A stretch of 64,000 nt of DNA from Methylobacterium sp. B4 (GTDB lineage: Bacteria; Pseudomonadota; Alphaproteobacteria; Rhizobiales; Beijerinckiaceae): contig NZ_QJJJ01000010.1 of assembly GCF_003201865.1 (NCBI RefSeq), positions 62,001 through 126,000 of the forward strand, given 5' to 3'. Positions within the stretch are counted from its first letter, which is position 1, and each line of letters begins with the position of its first letter. The position numbers and the translations under genes are program-made. Of this stretch, positions 36,127 through 45,480 are shown in pieces. The notes under the pieces were generated by a model, which was not told the origin of the DNA, searched no databases, and saw nothing but the letters and a program-made list of their open reading frames with translations.

Positions 36127-37188
36127 TCAATCCGTCCCTTCGTCCATTCCTTCGCCCGCCCGCTGCCGCGCCGCCTCCCGCTCGGCCAGCAGGCACAGGA
36201 TCTCGAAGGCGATCCCCGCGCCGGCGAGCGCCGTGATCCCGGTGGGGTCGAGGGAGGGCGCGACCTCCACCACGTCCGCCCCGACGAGATCGAGCCCGCG
36301 GAAGGCCCGCAGCAGGTGCAGCGCCTCGCGGGTCGTGAAACCGCCGATCTCCGGCGTGCCGGTGCCGGGCGCGAAGGCGGGATCGAGGCTGTCGATGTCG
36401 AAGCTGAGATAGGTCGGGCCCTCGCCGACCACCGCGCGGGCCTCCGCCGCCACCTCGGGCAGGCCGCGGGCGCAGACCTCCTCCATGGCGATGATCCGCA
36501 TGCCCTGGGCCAGGGCCCAGTCGCGCTCGTCGGCAGCGTCCATGCTGCCGCGGATGCCGATCTGCACGCAGCGGCGCGGATCGAGCGCGCCCGCCTCGAT
36601 CGCCCGCCGGAACGGCGTGCCGTGGGTGAGCCGCGTCCCGCCGTACTGCGCGTCGTCGGTGTCGCTGTGCGCGTCGATATGGATCAGGCCGAGGCGTTCC
36701 CCCCGCGGACGGGCGGCGCCGAGCGCCCGCAGCACCGGATAGGTGACGAAATGGTCGCCGCCCACGGTCAGCGGCACGATCCCGGCCTCGGCGAGCGGCC
36801 GGTAGAAGGCCGCGATGCGCCGGTCGGTCTCGGCGGCGTCCACGGGGTTGACCGGCACGTCGCCGAGATCGGCGCAGACCGCCAGGGCGTAGGGAGCGAT
36901 GCCGGTGGCGTGGTTGAGCGCCCGCGTGCCGGTGGAGGCCTCGCGCACGGCCCGCGGCCCGAGCCTTGCCCCGGGCCGACCCGTGGTGGTGCCGTCGAAG
37001 GGAATGCCGATCAGGCCGATCTCGACCGCGCCCGGCGCCGCGCCGGGATCGAGGACGGGCAGCCGCATGAAGCTCGCGAGGCCCGAGAAGCGCGGTGTCT
37101 CCATCCCGGAGGCCGGGCGGAACCGGGCCAGCCGCTCCGCCCGCGCGCCGGCGCCTCCCCCGTCAACCCCCGTTGCCTCGTCCGGCAC
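36127..37188 (-). CDS. speB: Agmatinase/ureohydrolase family enzyme
   Basis: A 353-residue ureohydrolase that removes urea from agmatine or a related guanidino compound. Manganese-binding motifs are complete: TVGGDHFVTYPVLRAL, LIHIDAHSDT, and LSFDIDSLDPAFAPGTGTPE. The N-terminus has about 25 extra residues before the family core. Guanidinobutyrase and guanidine hydrolase share these motifs, so the exact substrate is open; the gene symbol is by best family match. It converges with the HD-GYP gene (stops 19 bp apart). Confidence 0.82.
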   Translation of the reverse strand: MPDEATGVDGGGAGARAERLARFRPASGMETPRFSGLASFMRLPVLDPGAAPGAVEIGLIGIPFDGTTTGRPGARLGPRAVREASTGTRALNHATGIAPYALAVCADLGDVPVNPVDAAETDRRIAAFYRPLAEAGIVPLTVGGDHFVTYPVLRALGAARPRGERLGLIHIDAHSDTDDAQYGGTRLTHGTPFRRAIEAGALDPRRCVQIGIRGSMDAADERDWALAQGMRIIAMEEVCARGLPEVAAEARAVVGEGPTYLSFDIDSLDPAFAPGTGTPEIGGFTTREALHLLRAFRGLDLVGADVVEVAPSLDPTGITALAGAGIAFEILCLLAEREAARQRAGEGMDEGTD

Positions 37189-37349
37189 GATGATCCTCCC
37201 CGGCGCCGATCCTGCACGGCCTGTCCTGCCCGCATCAAGCCGCCGGGGCCGTCCGTCCGCAAGCCCGCCGTCGGTAGGCCGGTCGAGGGACCAATCCCGG
37301 CGGATCGCCCTGCGCGGGGCCTGATCGGCCCGCGCGCAGGGCGTTGGCT

Positions 37350-37667
37350 TCAGCCGCGCTGCTTCGAGCGTAGCGCGCTGGCATCGCCCGAGGTGTTCGT
37401 CATCGGCCCGGCCAGCCCGCTGGAATGGGCCGCGTCCCCGCTTTCGCCCTGATCATCGGTTTGGCGGGCGCCGACATGGTCGTGGTACTGCTCTGTCTGG
37501 ACGTGGCGGCTGTCGAGGCCGCGCTCGTCGGAGTGCCGGGACTTGTCGCGGTTGCTCAGCACCTCGTTCTCCCCGAGGATGCCCTCGGGCAATTCGGTCA
37601 TGGCGCCGGTCCCGTCGCCCTTGCCCTGCGCGCCGGGGCCCATGCTGTGCCGGTCGGCCTTTGCCAT
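37350..37667 (-). CDS. Small hydrophilic Gly/Asp/His-rich protein
   Basis: A 105-residue, strongly hydrophilic protein (MAKADRHSMGPGAQGKGDGTGAM...) without hydrophobic core or signal, probably disordered. The residues MTELPEGILGENEVLSNRDKSRHSDERGLDSR form its most ordered-looking part. GGAG lies 8 nt before the ATG, and codon use fits a real gene. Such proteins are often stress-induced in this group; that is inference. It is monocistronic as far as I can see. Confidence 0.7.
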   Translation of the reverse strand: MAKADRHSMGPGAQGKGDGTGAMTELPEGILGENEVLSNRDKSRHSDERGLDSRHVQTEQYHDHVGARQTDDQGESGDAAHSSGLAGPMTNTSGDASALRSKQRG

Positions 37668-37923
37668 GATGTCGCTCCTGTCGCTGTGATGGCGTGGAGG
37701 ATGGATCTGGGAAAAGGGGCGACGAGAGCAAGCTGAGCGGGAGAAAACTTAAAGATCTCCGCGCCGGGAACATTTCCCGCCACGTCGATCTCAGCGGCGC
37801 TGTTGCGCTGAAGAGCGGTGCGCGGGTCGCGATCCTTTGGCGAATGCCTCACGGCTGCAGCGAAGGCGGGCCGAGCAACTTGACTCTTCCCGTCAGACCC
37901 ATGTTGCCCCGCCCGCGCGCGCC

Positions 37924-39204
37924 TCAGCGTGGGCGTCCCGCGAGCAACTCCGCGAACCGTGCCACCAGCCGCCGCCCGACCTCCTCCTTGCCGAGCTTCG
38001 GCCAGGTTTCGACCCCGCCCTCGCGCGCCACGAGGTGGACGGTGTTCTCCAGCCCGCCCATCACGCCGCCCTCCGCCGAGACATCGTTGGCCACGATCAG
38101 GTCGCAGCCCTTCCGCGCGATCTTTTTCCGCGCGTTGTCGATCACGTCGTCGGTCTCGGCAGCAAAGCCCACGACGAGGGGCGGGCGCCCCGCACTCCGC
38201 CCGGCGATGGTGGCGAGGATGTCCGGGTTCTCGACCAGGGCCAGGGGGGCAGGGAGGCTGCCATCCTTCTTGATCTTGCCCGCCCGCGTCTCGGCGGGGC
38301 GCCAGTCGCCGACCGCGGCGGCGAAGATCGCCAGATCGGCCGGCAGGGCTGCCTCGACCGCGGCCAGCATCGCGCGGGCGCTCTCCACCCGCACCACGGC
38401 GACGCCCTCCGGATCGGGGACCGCCACCGGCCCGGAGACCAGGGTGACCCGCGCCCCGGCCTGCGCGGCGGCGGCGGCGACCGCGTGGCCCTGGCGGCCC
38501 GAGGAGCGGTTGGCGAGGTAGCGCACGGGGTCGATCGGCTCGTGGGTCGGCCCCGAGGTCACGAGCACGTGCCGCCCGGCCAGCGGTTTTTCGGGGACCT
38601 CGTGGCCCGCCAGAAACCCGATGCCGGGGCTCGCGGCACGTTGCCTCAGCAGCGTTTCGAGGGCGTCGGCGATCTCGTTCGGCTCGGCCAGCCGTCCGGG
38701 GCCGAACTCGGCCTCGGCCATGGCGCCCTCGTTGGGGCCGACCACCGCGACGCCGTCGGCCTTCAGGGTCGCGAGGTTGCGCTGCGTGGCCGCGTGCTGC
38801 CACATCCGCACGTTCATGGCCGGGGCGATCAGGATCGGCAGGGTGGTGGCGAGCAGTACCGTCGAGGCGAGGTCCGGCGCGTGGCCGGTCGCCATCCGCG
38901 CCATCAGGTTGGCGGTGGCCGGCGCCACCACGATCGCGTCCGCGTCCCGGGCGAGCTTGATATGGCCGATATCGGCTTCCGTCTCCCGGTCGAACAGGTC
39001 GGTATGCGCCCGCTCCCCGGCGAGCGCGGCGGCGGCCAGCGGCGTGACGAATTCCTGGGCCGACTCCGTCAGCAGCGGGCGCACCCGCGCCCCGCGCTCG
39101 CGCAGGCGCCGGATCAGGTCGAGCGCCTTGTAGGCGGCGATCCCGCCGCCGACGATCAGGAGGACGCGGCGGCCGGCGAGCGGGCCTGAGGGTGAGTTCG
39201 GCAT
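37924..39204 (-). CDS. coaBC: Bifunctional phosphopantothenoylcysteine decarboxylase/synthetase
   Basis: A 426-residue coenzyme A biosynthesis enzyme. The CoaC half has GGGIAAYKALDLIRRLRERGA, VVAPATANLMARMATGHA and the PAMNVRMWQHAATQRN motif; the CoaB half has VTSGPTHEPIDPVRYLANRSSGRQGHAVA, GKIKKDGSLPAPLALVENPDIL and NDVSAEGGVMGG. Both halves seem complete. It lies in the conserved alphaproteobacterial order ubiE-ubiB-coaBC, 54 bp downstream of ubiB. Confidence 0.95.
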   Translation of the reverse strand: MPNSPSGPLAGRRVLLIVGGGIAAYKALDLIRRLRERGARVRPLLTESAQEFVTPLAAAALAGERAHTDLFDRETEADIGHIKLARDADAIVVAPATANLMARMATGHAPDLASTVLLATTLPILIAPAMNVRMWQHAATQRNLATLKADGVAVVGPNEGAMAEAEFGPGRLAEPNEIADALETLLRQRAASPGIGFLAGHEVPEKPLAGRHVLVTSGPTHEPIDPVRYLANRSSGRQGHAVAAAAAQAGARVTLVSGPVAVPDPEGVAVVRVESARAMLAAVEAALPADLAIFAAAVGDWRPAETRAGKIKKDGSLPAPLALVENPDILATIAGRSAGRPPLVVGFAAETDDVIDNARKKIARKGCDLIVANDVSAEGGVMGGLENTVHLVAREGGVETWPKLGKEEVGRRLVARFAELLAGRPR

Positions 39205-39258
39205 GGACGCAGAACGGGGGTTTGCGGCGCGCGCGTCAAGAGTGAGGCGGGGGCGCCC

Positions 39259-40824
39259 TCACCGGAAGGCCAGAACCAGCGCGCCCACCGCGATGCCCCA
39301 CAGCGCGACCGTCGACCAGATCGCCCGCCGCCGCTCCAGCCGGGCGATCCGCTCCATCACCTGGATCTCGTGAGAGCCCTCCTCGTCGAGGCGGATCATG
39401 ATGCGGCGGATGCGCTGGGCGATGTCGGGGATGTCGGAGACGACCTCGGCGAGCGTCAGCGCGGCGCGGGCCCCGCCCTCGATCCGGCCGACGGGGCCGA
39501 GATGGCGGGTGATCCAGCTGCGCACCACCGGTTCGGCGCCGGTCCACATGTCGAGCTGCGGATCCAGCGAGCGGGCGACGCCCTCCACCACCACCATGGT
39601 CTTCTGGAGCATCACCAGTTCGGTGCGGGTGCTCATGTCGAACAGGGCGGTCACGTCGAACAGGAGGGTCAGCACCTTGGCCATCGAGATCTCGTCGGCC
39701 CGGCGCTGGTGGATCGGCTCGCCGATCGCCCGGATCGCCTGCGCGAAATCGTCCACCGAGTGGTGGCGCGGCACGTAGCCCGCCTCGAAATGCACCTGCG
39801 CCACCCGGCGGTAGTCGCGGGTGATGAAGCCGAGCAGGATCTCGGCCAGGAAGCGCCGCTCGGCATGGCCGAGCCGGCCCATGATCCCGAAATCGACCGC
39901 CACCAGCCGGCTCTGGGAATCGACGAACAGATTGCCCGGATGCATGTCCGCGTGGAAGAATCCGTCGCGGATGGCTTGGCGCAGGAAGGACTGGATCACC
40001 ACCCGGCCGAGCGCCTTCGGGTCGTGGCCCGCCGCGACGATGCCGGCGCGGTCGTTGAGGCGCACGCCGTCGATCCACTCGGAGGTCAGCACGTCCCGCG
40101 CGGTCAGCGCCCATTCCGGCCGCGGCGTGCGGAAATCCGTGTCGCCCTTGGTGTTCTGGGCCAGCTCCGACATCGCCGCCGCTTCGAGCCGGAAATCCAT
40201 CTCCATGGTGACGGAGCGGGCCAGGATCTCCACGACTTCGCGCGGGCGCAGGCGCTCGGCGTCGGGCAGCAGCGCGTTGACGATGCGGGCCATGAACCGC
40301 ATCGCCTGCAGGTCCTTGGCGAAGCGCTCGCGCACGCCGGGCCGCATCACCTTGACCGCTAGGTTGCGCTGCGTTCCGTCGGCGTCGAGCACCGTCGCCT
40401 TGTGGACCTGGGCGATGGAGGCCGCGGCGATCGGCTCGCTGAAGGCGGTGAACAGGGCCGAGACCGGCTTGCCGAGTTCCCGCTCGACCACGCGCAGGGC
40501 GATTCCCTGGGGGAAGGGCGGCACCCGATCCTGAAGCCGTTCGAGATCGCGCGCGGCGGCCATGCCGACGATGTCGGGGCGGGTGGCCAGGAACTGGCCG
40601 AACTTGACGTAGGAGGGCCCGAGCCGGGTCAGCGCCCGCTCCAGCGGGCTCGCGCCGGGCGCCTGCGCGATGCCGCGCCGCTCCAGCAGGCGGCCGACCT
40701 TGAGGGCGAGCCGCAGGTGCGGCGGCAATTGCGCCGCGTCGATCAGCGCCAGCCCGCCCTCGCGGGCGAGCACGAAGCCGACATGGGCGCCGCGGGCGAG
40801 GTGGAAGACGGCCCCGAGCATCAT
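39259..40824 (-). CDS. ubiB: Ubiquinone biosynthesis atypical kinase UbiB
   Basis: A 521-residue ABC1/ADCK-type protein needed for ubiquinone synthesis. Signatures are the KxGQ motif in LGPSYVKFGQFLATRPDI, the Ala-rich loop AAASIAQVHKATV, the nucleotide-binding Lys in LAVKVMRPGV, the catalytic DGFFHADMHPGN and VAVDFGIMG. The C-terminus has a membrane helix (IWSTVALWGIAVGALVLAF). I start at the ATG at 40824 (MMLGAVFHLAR), the family N-terminus. ubiE lies 133 bp upstream in the same direction. Confidence 0.95.
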   Translation of the reverse strand: MMLGAVFHLARGAHVGFVLAREGGLALIDAAQLPPHLRLALKVGRLLERRGIAQAPGASPLERALTRLGPSYVKFGQFLATRPDIVGMAAARDLERLQDRVPPFPQGIALRVVERELGKPVSALFTAFSEPIAAASIAQVHKATVLDADGTQRNLAVKVMRPGVRERFAKDLQAMRFMARIVNALLPDAERLRPREVVEILARSVTMEMDFRLEAAAMSELAQNTKGDTDFRTPRPEWALTARDVLTSEWIDGVRLNDRAGIVAAGHDPKALGRVVIQSFLRQAIRDGFFHADMHPGNLFVDSQSRLVAVDFGIMGRLGHAERRFLAEILLGFITRDYRRVAQVHFEAGYVPRHHSVDDFAQAIRAIGEPIHQRRADEISMAKVLTLLFDVTALFDMSTRTELVMLQKTMVVVEGVARSLDPQLDMWTGAEPVVRSWITRHLGPVGRIEGGARAALTLAEVVSDIPDIAQRIRRIMIRLDEEGSHEIQVMERIARLERRRAIWSTVALWGIAVGALVLAFR

Positions 40825-40957
40825 CGAACCCTGAAAGGCGTTTGCTCGGAGAGGGATCGCACCGGATCGCCGGCGCAAGGCGTGCCCTGCGCCGCGGAGC
40901 TCGACCCTGCCGACACGCCCGCGGCGGCGGTCGTCAGCGCTTGAGATCGGAAGAGAA

Positions 40958-41737
40958 TCAAGAAATCTTCCAGCCGGAATGGATCGCGACGATGCCGCCG
41001 GAGAGCCGGCGGTGGCTGACATGCGCAAAGCCTGCCGCCTCGATCATCCGGGCGAAGCTGTCGGGGGAGGGGAACTTGCGGATCGACTCGACGAGGTACT
41101 GGTAGGATTCCCGGTCGCCCGCCACCCGCTCGCCGATGCGCGGGATCACGTGGAAGGAGTAGGCGTCGTAGATCTTTTCGAGAACCGGCAGGTCGACCCG
41201 CGAGAATTCCAGGCACAGGAAGCGCCCGCCGGGCTTGAGCACCCGGTGCGCTTCGCGGAGCGCCACGTCGATGCGCGGCACGTTCCGGATGCCGAAGGCG
41301 ATAGTGTAGCTGTCGAACCGGTTCGCCGGCAGGGGCAGCGTCTCGGCGTTGCCGGTCACGAAATCGATGCGGCCGTCGTAGGCGTGGCCCGCCCGCTCGG
41401 CGCCGACCCGCAGCATCGCCTCGTTGATGTCGAGCACGGTGACGTGGGTCTCGGGGCCGCCCGCCGCGAGCGTGCGGAAGGCGATGTCGCCGGTGCCGCC
41501 GGCCACGTCGAGATGCTGGTAGGGCCGCGTGCGCGACGGGCGCAGCATCGAGATCAGGTGCGACTTCCAGGCCCGGTGCAGCCCGCCCGACATCAGGTCG
41601 TTCATCAGGTCGTAGCGGCGCGCGACCGAGCGGAACACGTCGTCCACCCGCGCCTGCTTCTCGGAGAGGCGCACGCGCTCGTAGCCGAAATCGGCGGTGG
41701 CTTCGCTGTCGCCGGCTCCTCTGCCCGTTCCGCTCAT
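40958..41737 (-). CDS. ubiE: Ubiquinone/menaquinone methyltransferase UbiE
   Basis: A 259-residue C-methyltransferase of quinone synthesis. Motifs: [27 protein letters not shown] motif [54 protein letters not shown], and the C-terminal [46 protein letters not shown]. These are the full UbiE signatures. It begins the ubiE-ubiB-coaBC series. A chance 12-bp stretch near its stop codon resembles a sequencing adaptor (see rejected items). Confidence 0.96.
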   Translation of the reverse strand: MSGTGRGAGDSEATADFGYERVRLSEKQARVDDVFRSVARRYDLMNDLMSGGLHRAWKSHLISMLRPSRTRPYQHLDVAGGTGDIAFRTLAAGGPETHVTVLDINEAMLRVGAERAGHAYDGRIDFVTGNAETLPLPANRFDSYTIAFGIRNVPRIDVALREAHRVLKPGGRFLCLEFSRVDLPVLEKIYDAYSFHVIPRIGERVAGDRESYQYLVESIRKFPSPDSFARMIEAAGFAHVSHRRLSGGIVAIHSGWKIS

Positions 41738-41863
41738 CCGATCCTACCCTGCGCTCGCCCGGCCCCGCTCACGGTTCCGGCCGAGCCTCCTTAGCGAATG
41801 CCGGCCGGAACCGCCATGCGGCAGGGGGGATGCGGGAGCGGTCGGCGCCGGATCGGAAAAGGA

Positions 41864-42271
41864 TCAGCTCCGCAGCGGGCCGCCGACGAGCCAAGCCGGG
41901 TCGAACCAGCGGTCGGCCTCGCCGTCGTAGGGCAGGCGGGTCACGTCCCAGTGCTGGATGTATTTCGCGTAGACGTTCCAGACCGCGATGCCGCCGCCGA
42001 CGAAGATGCGCCGGCCGGGATAGCGGGCCAGCACCGCTTCCGGGTCCTCGTGCGAGCGGATCACGTCGATGGTGCGGTCCTTGAACGCGAATTCCGGCAC
42101 CGAGGCCACGGTCTTGGGGCCGGCGATCAGCACGTGGCCCATGGTGAGCGCGAAGAAGCGCGTCACGTCCTCCACGAAGAGCGGATCGGTGTTGCCCTCC
42201 CAGGGTAGGTGCCCGTTGAGGCCGAGCTGGCCCCGCTGGCCGATGGCACAGATGCAGCGGACGTCGATCAT
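41864..42271 (-). CDS. dmrA: DHFR-fold reductase, probable dihydromethanopterin reductase
   Basis: A 135-residue protein of the dihydrofolate reductase fold, shorter than usual DHFR (about 160). It has the substrate-loop Trp in LGLNGHLPWEGNTDP, an Asp/Phe pattern DVTRFFALTMGHVLIAGPKT for cofactor binding, and RIFVGGGIAVWNVYAKYIQHWDVTRLPYDGEADRWF. Its short length (about 15 kDa) and the MIDVRCICAIGQRGQ start fit DmrA, the reductase that makes tetrahydromethanopterin in methylotrophic Methylobacterium. I recognise it by memory of the family, not by search; folate reductase remains possible. It closes the cvpA-purF-SDR gene row, after a palindromic repeat. Confidence 0.7.
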   Translation of the reverse strand: MIDVRCICAIGQRGQLGLNGHLPWEGNTDPLFVEDVTRFFALTMGHVLIAGPKTVASVPEFAFKDRTIDVIRSHEDPEAVLARYPGRRIFVGGGIAVWNVYAKYIQHWDVTRLPYDGEADRWFDPAWLVGGPLRS

Positions 42272-42296
42272 GGCTGAACCCGGAAAAACGAAGAAT

Positions 42297-42343
42297 GCGG
42301 GCTCCGCCCGCGACCCGCCGGGGCCTGAGGCCCCGGACCCCCT
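42297..42343. repeat. GC-rich intergenic palindromic element, family B
   Basis: Core GCGGGCTCCGCCCGCGACCC, followed by a second hairpin GGGGCCTGAGGCCCC. It lies between the SDR stop and the dmrA-like start, and resembles the copies at 13441 and 52300. It might attenuate transcription into dmrA. Confidence 0.6.
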
Positions 42344-43086
42344 TACTGAGGACTCTGGAACTCCAGAACCCGGTCGCTGGGGAAATCGTAGAGTTTGCCC
42401 GTCTCGTTCCAGGCGGGTGCCACGAGCCGCACGAAATGCGGTGCCAGATCCTCCGGCGTCTTCAGCGTCGAAGGGTCCTCGCCCGGCATCGCCGCCGCGC
42501 GCATGCGGGTGCGCAGCGGGCCGGGATTGAGCAGCATCGCGCGCACCCCCGTGCTCGCATTCTCTGCGGCGTAGGTGCGCACCATCGCCTCGAGCGCCGC
42601 CTTCGAGACCGAGTAGGGTCCCCAATAGGCCCGGCACTTCGCGGCAGCACCCGAGGAGACGAACACGGCCCGCCCGGCATCCGAGCGCTGCAGCAGCGGG
42701 TCGAAGGAGCGGATCAGGCGCCAGTTGGCGGTGACGTTGATCGCCATCACCTGATCCCAGGTCTTCGGGGTGACGTGGGAGACGGGCATCAGGTTGCCGA
42801 GGATGCCGGCATTGCCGATCACGGCGTCGAGCCGGCCCCAGCGCTCGTTGAGCGCCGCGCCGAGGCGGTCGATGGCGTCGTAATCGGTGAGGTCGAGGGG
42901 CACCAGCGTCGCGTGGCCGCCGCCCGAGCGGATCGCGTCGTCGAGTTCCTCCAGGCCGCCCTGCGTGCGGGCCACCGCGACGACGTGGGCGCCGGCCCCC
43001 GCCAGCGCGAGCGCCGCGGCGCGGCCGATGCCGCGGGAGGCGCCGGTGACGACGGCGACGCGGCCGTCGAGGATCGTGTCGGCCAT
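42343..43086 (-). CDS. Short-chain dehydrogenase/reductase
   Basis: A 247-residue SDR enzyme. The cofactor motif is VAVVTGASRGIGRAAALALAGAGAHVVAVAR (Arg after the second strand suggests NADP), the NAG motif is IGNAGILGNL, and the active site has Ser in VFVSSGAAAK and the Tyr-x-x-x-Lys pair in WGPYSVSKAALEAM. The substrate is unknown. The start at 43086 leaves 5 bp after the purF stop, so it is cotranscribed with cvpA-purF, an order common in alphaproteobacteria. Confidence 0.92.
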   Translation of the reverse strand: MADTILDGRVAVVTGASRGIGRAAALALAGAGAHVVAVARTQGGLEELDDAIRSGGGHATLVPLDLTDYDAIDRLGAALNERWGRLDAVIGNAGILGNLMPVSHVTPKTWDQVMAINVTANWRLIRSFDPLLQRSDAGRAVFVSSGAAAKCRAYWGPYSVSKAALEAMVRTYAAENASTGVRAMLLNPGPLRTRMRAAAMPGEDPSTLKTPEDLAPHFVRLVAPAWNETGKLYDFPSDRVLEFQSPQ

Positions 43087-43091
43087 CAGCT

Positions 43092-44567
43092 TCAGTCCGC
43101 CTCGGCCAGCATCGCGAAGCGCTTCGGCCCGGCGATCGCCAGATCCGTCAGGCCGGTCGGGTAGTCGCCGGTGAAGCAATGGTCGGTGTATTGCGGGCAG
43201 GCGGCGTTGCGCTCGGTCTCGCCCATCGCCCGGTACAGGCCGGGGATCGAGAGGAAGGCGAGCGAATCGGCGCCGATATATTGGCGCATGGCCTCGAGGT
43301 CGTGGGTGGCGGCGAGCAGCTTCTCGCGCTCGGGCGTGTCGATGCCGTAGAAGTCGGGATAGGTGATCGGCGGCGAGGCGATGCGGAAATGCACCTCGCG
43401 GGCGCCGGCATCGCGCATCATCCGCACGATCTTCACCGAGGTGGTGCCGCGCACGAGGCTGTCGTCCACGAGCACGATGCGCTTGCCCTCGACCGCGGCG
43501 CGGTTGGCCGAGTGCTTCATGCGCACGCCGAGTTCACGCACGGTCTGGGTCGGCTGAATGAAGGTTCGTCCGACATAATGGTTGCGGATGATGCCCATCT
43601 CGAAGGGCAGGCCCGCTTCCTGCGCGAAGCCCAAAGCCGCCGGCACGCCCGAATCGGGCACCGGGATCACCACGTCGGCCTCCGGCGCCGCCTCGCGGGC
43701 GAGTTCCTGGCCGATGGCCTTGCGCACGCCGTAGACGCTCTTGCCGTTCACCACCGAGTCCGGGCGGGCGAAGTAGATGTACTCGAAGATGCAGGGGCGC
43801 ATCGGCCGCTGTTCGGCGAAGCGGATCGACTCGACGCCCTCTTCCGAGATCACCACCACCTCGCCGTTCTCCACGTCGCGGATGAAGCGGGCGCCGATGA
43901 TGTCCAGCGCGCAGGATTCGGAGGCGAGGATGTAGCGCCCGTCGAGTTCGCCGAGCACCAGGGGGCGGATGCCCAGCGGGTCGCGGGCGCCGATCAGCTT
44001 CTTGTTGGTGAGCGCGACGATGGCGTAGGCGCCCTGGATCTGCTGGAGCGCGTCGATGAAGCGCTCGACGATGCGCGGTTTGCGCGAGCGGGCGGCCAAG
44101 TGGAGGATCACCTCGGTGTCCGAGGTCGACTGCGTGATGGCGCCGTCCTTGACGAGGTCGCGGCGGATCGAGAGCGCGTTGGTCAGGTTGCCGTTATGGG
44201 CCACCGCCAGCCCACCGCTGGCGAGTTCGGCAAACAGCGGCTGGACGTTGCGCAGGATGGTGCCGCCGGTGGTCGAGTAGCGCACGTGCCCGATGGCCGA
44301 GCGCCCGGCCAGCCGCTCGATCGTGGCGCGGTCGGAGAAGGAATCGCCCACGAGGCCCTGGCGGCGCTCGGAGTGGAACACCCCCTCGTCGTAGGAGACG
44401 ATGCCCGCCGCCTCCTGGCCGCGATGCTGCAGGGCGTGCAGCCCGAGCGCCGTGATGGCCGAGGCGTCGTCGTGCCCGTAGATGCCGAAGACGCCGCATT
44501 CCTCGCGAAGCGTGTCCCCGTCGATGTCCCAGTCCTGGGCATCGGCGCTCGCGCAGACAGCTGACAT
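43092..44567 (-). CDS. purF: Amidophosphoribosyltransferase
   Basis: A 491-residue enzyme for the first step of purine synthesis. The N-terminal nucleophile Cys follows a short propeptide (DTLREECGVFGIYGHDDA), then LHALQHRGQEAAGIVSYD. The PRPP-binding motif is RIVLVDDSLVRGTTSVKI. The propeptide form and length are those of the B. subtilis-type PurF that carries an Fe-S cluster, with possible Cys ligands further on. It lies 169 bp behind cvpA in the same direction. Confidence 0.96.
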   Translation of the reverse strand: MSAVCASADAQDWDIDGDTLREECGVFGIYGHDDASAITALGLHALQHRGQEAAGIVSYDEGVFHSERRQGLVGDSFSDRATIERLAGRSAIGHVRYSTTGGTILRNVQPLFAELASGGLAVAHNGNLTNALSIRRDLVKDGAITQSTSDTEVILHLAARSRKPRIVERFIDALQQIQGAYAIVALTNKKLIGARDPLGIRPLVLGELDGRYILASESCALDIIGARFIRDVENGEVVVISEEGVESIRFAEQRPMRPCIFEYIYFARPDSVVNGKSVYGVRKAIGQELAREAAPEADVVIPVPDSGVPAALGFAQEAGLPFEMGIIRNHYVGRTFIQPTQTVRELGVRMKHSANRAAVEGKRIVLVDDSLVRGTTSVKIVRMMRDAGAREVHFRIASPPITYPDFYGIDTPEREKLLAATHDLEAMRQYIGADSLAFLSIPGLYRAMGETERNAACPQYTDHCFTGDYPTGLTDLAIAGPKRFAMLAEAD

Positions 44568-44736
44568 GTCGATCTCGAATCCTGGAGGCGCGAAACCGCG
44601 GGCCTCACGTCCGGCACGGCAGGAAACGGCCGGGCGCTGCCGCCCGCAGCCTCTGCCGCGAGGGGTTACGCCGGGACCGTCGTGAAACCGTTACCTAGGT
44701 GCGGATCGCGTCGCAACCAAGACCGATTCCAGCATA

Positions 44737-45333
44737 TCAGCGTTTCGGTGCAGGCCCGGCATCGCTGCGGCGCTGGGCGGGGAGTTCGGTCTCCGGCGGC
44801 GGCTCCTCGGCCGGCGCGTCGCCCTTGGGCTTGCGGAACTGCTTGAGGAAGCCTTCCGGGTTGTCGGGCAGCTGCGCCACCAGCGCCTCGCCCGAACTCT
44901 CCAGAATCGGCCGGCTCTTGGCCTGCGCGGCCCAGTCCGGCACCTTGCCCTGGACGAGCCAGGCCAGGAACACCCAGCCGATCACGCAGATCAGGAAGCC
45001 GCGGCCCGCGCCGAAGAGGAAGCCGAGCGAGCGGTCGACGGCGCCGATCCGCGAGTCGAGCACGAGGTCGGACACCTTCACCGTGATCAGCGAGACCACG
45101 ATCAGGGTGCCGAGGAAGATCGCGGCGATGGAGGCGACGAGCGCCACCGTGTCGCTGGAGACGTGCTGCTTCACGGTGGGCAGGAGCAGCGGGTGGAGCG
45201 ACCACGCCACCGCGGCGGCGGCCACCCAGGCGATGATCGCGAGCACCTCGCGGGTCACGCCGCGCACGGCAGCGAGCAGCGCCGAGACGAGCACGATGCC
45301 CAGCACCGCAAGATCGAGGACGGAGAACGGCAT
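44737..45333 (-). CDS. cvpA: CvpA family membrane protein
   Basis: A 198-residue inner-membrane protein with about four helices at its N-terminal part (LDLAVLGIVLVSALLAAVRG, VLAIIAWVAAAAVAWSLHP, LVASIAAIFLGTLIVVSLI, GFLICVIGWVFLAWLVQ). The motif RGVTREVLAIIAW and VDRSLGFLFGAGRGFL are CvpA signatures. The C-terminal 55 residues are Pro/Glu/Lys-rich and cytoplasmic or periplasmic tail. It precedes purF as in many bacteria. The next gene upstream, the secreted protein at 45481, is divergent. Confidence 0.93.
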   Translation of the reverse strand: MPFSVLDLAVLGIVLVSALLAAVRGVTREVLAIIAWVAAAAVAWSLHPLLLPTVKQHVSSDTVALVASIAAIFLGTLIVVSLITVKVSDLVLDSRIGAVDRSLGFLFGAGRGFLICVIGWVFLAWLVQGKVPDWAAQAKSRPILESSGEALVAQLPDNPEGFLKQFRKPKGDAPAEEPPPETELPAQRRSDAGPAPKR

Positions 45334-45480
45334 CGCAGGTTACGCTAATCGGGGGCGGGACAGGGCGGCTTCGCCCGGACGGCGACGGCTCCCCTCGGGC
45401 CGCGCGTCCGCTGTGGTCGTTAACGATATACCCCGGCGAACCTCGGCCGTCACCTTCGGGCCTCGAATCCTGGACCAGCC

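Noticed and set aside
40944..40955. AGATCGGAAGAG near the ubiE stop codon, identical to the start of a common sequencing adaptor.
   Set aside because: The match stops after 12 bases (A instead of C next), and the ubiE reading frame and flanks continue normally, so it is a chance match and not an assembly artefact.
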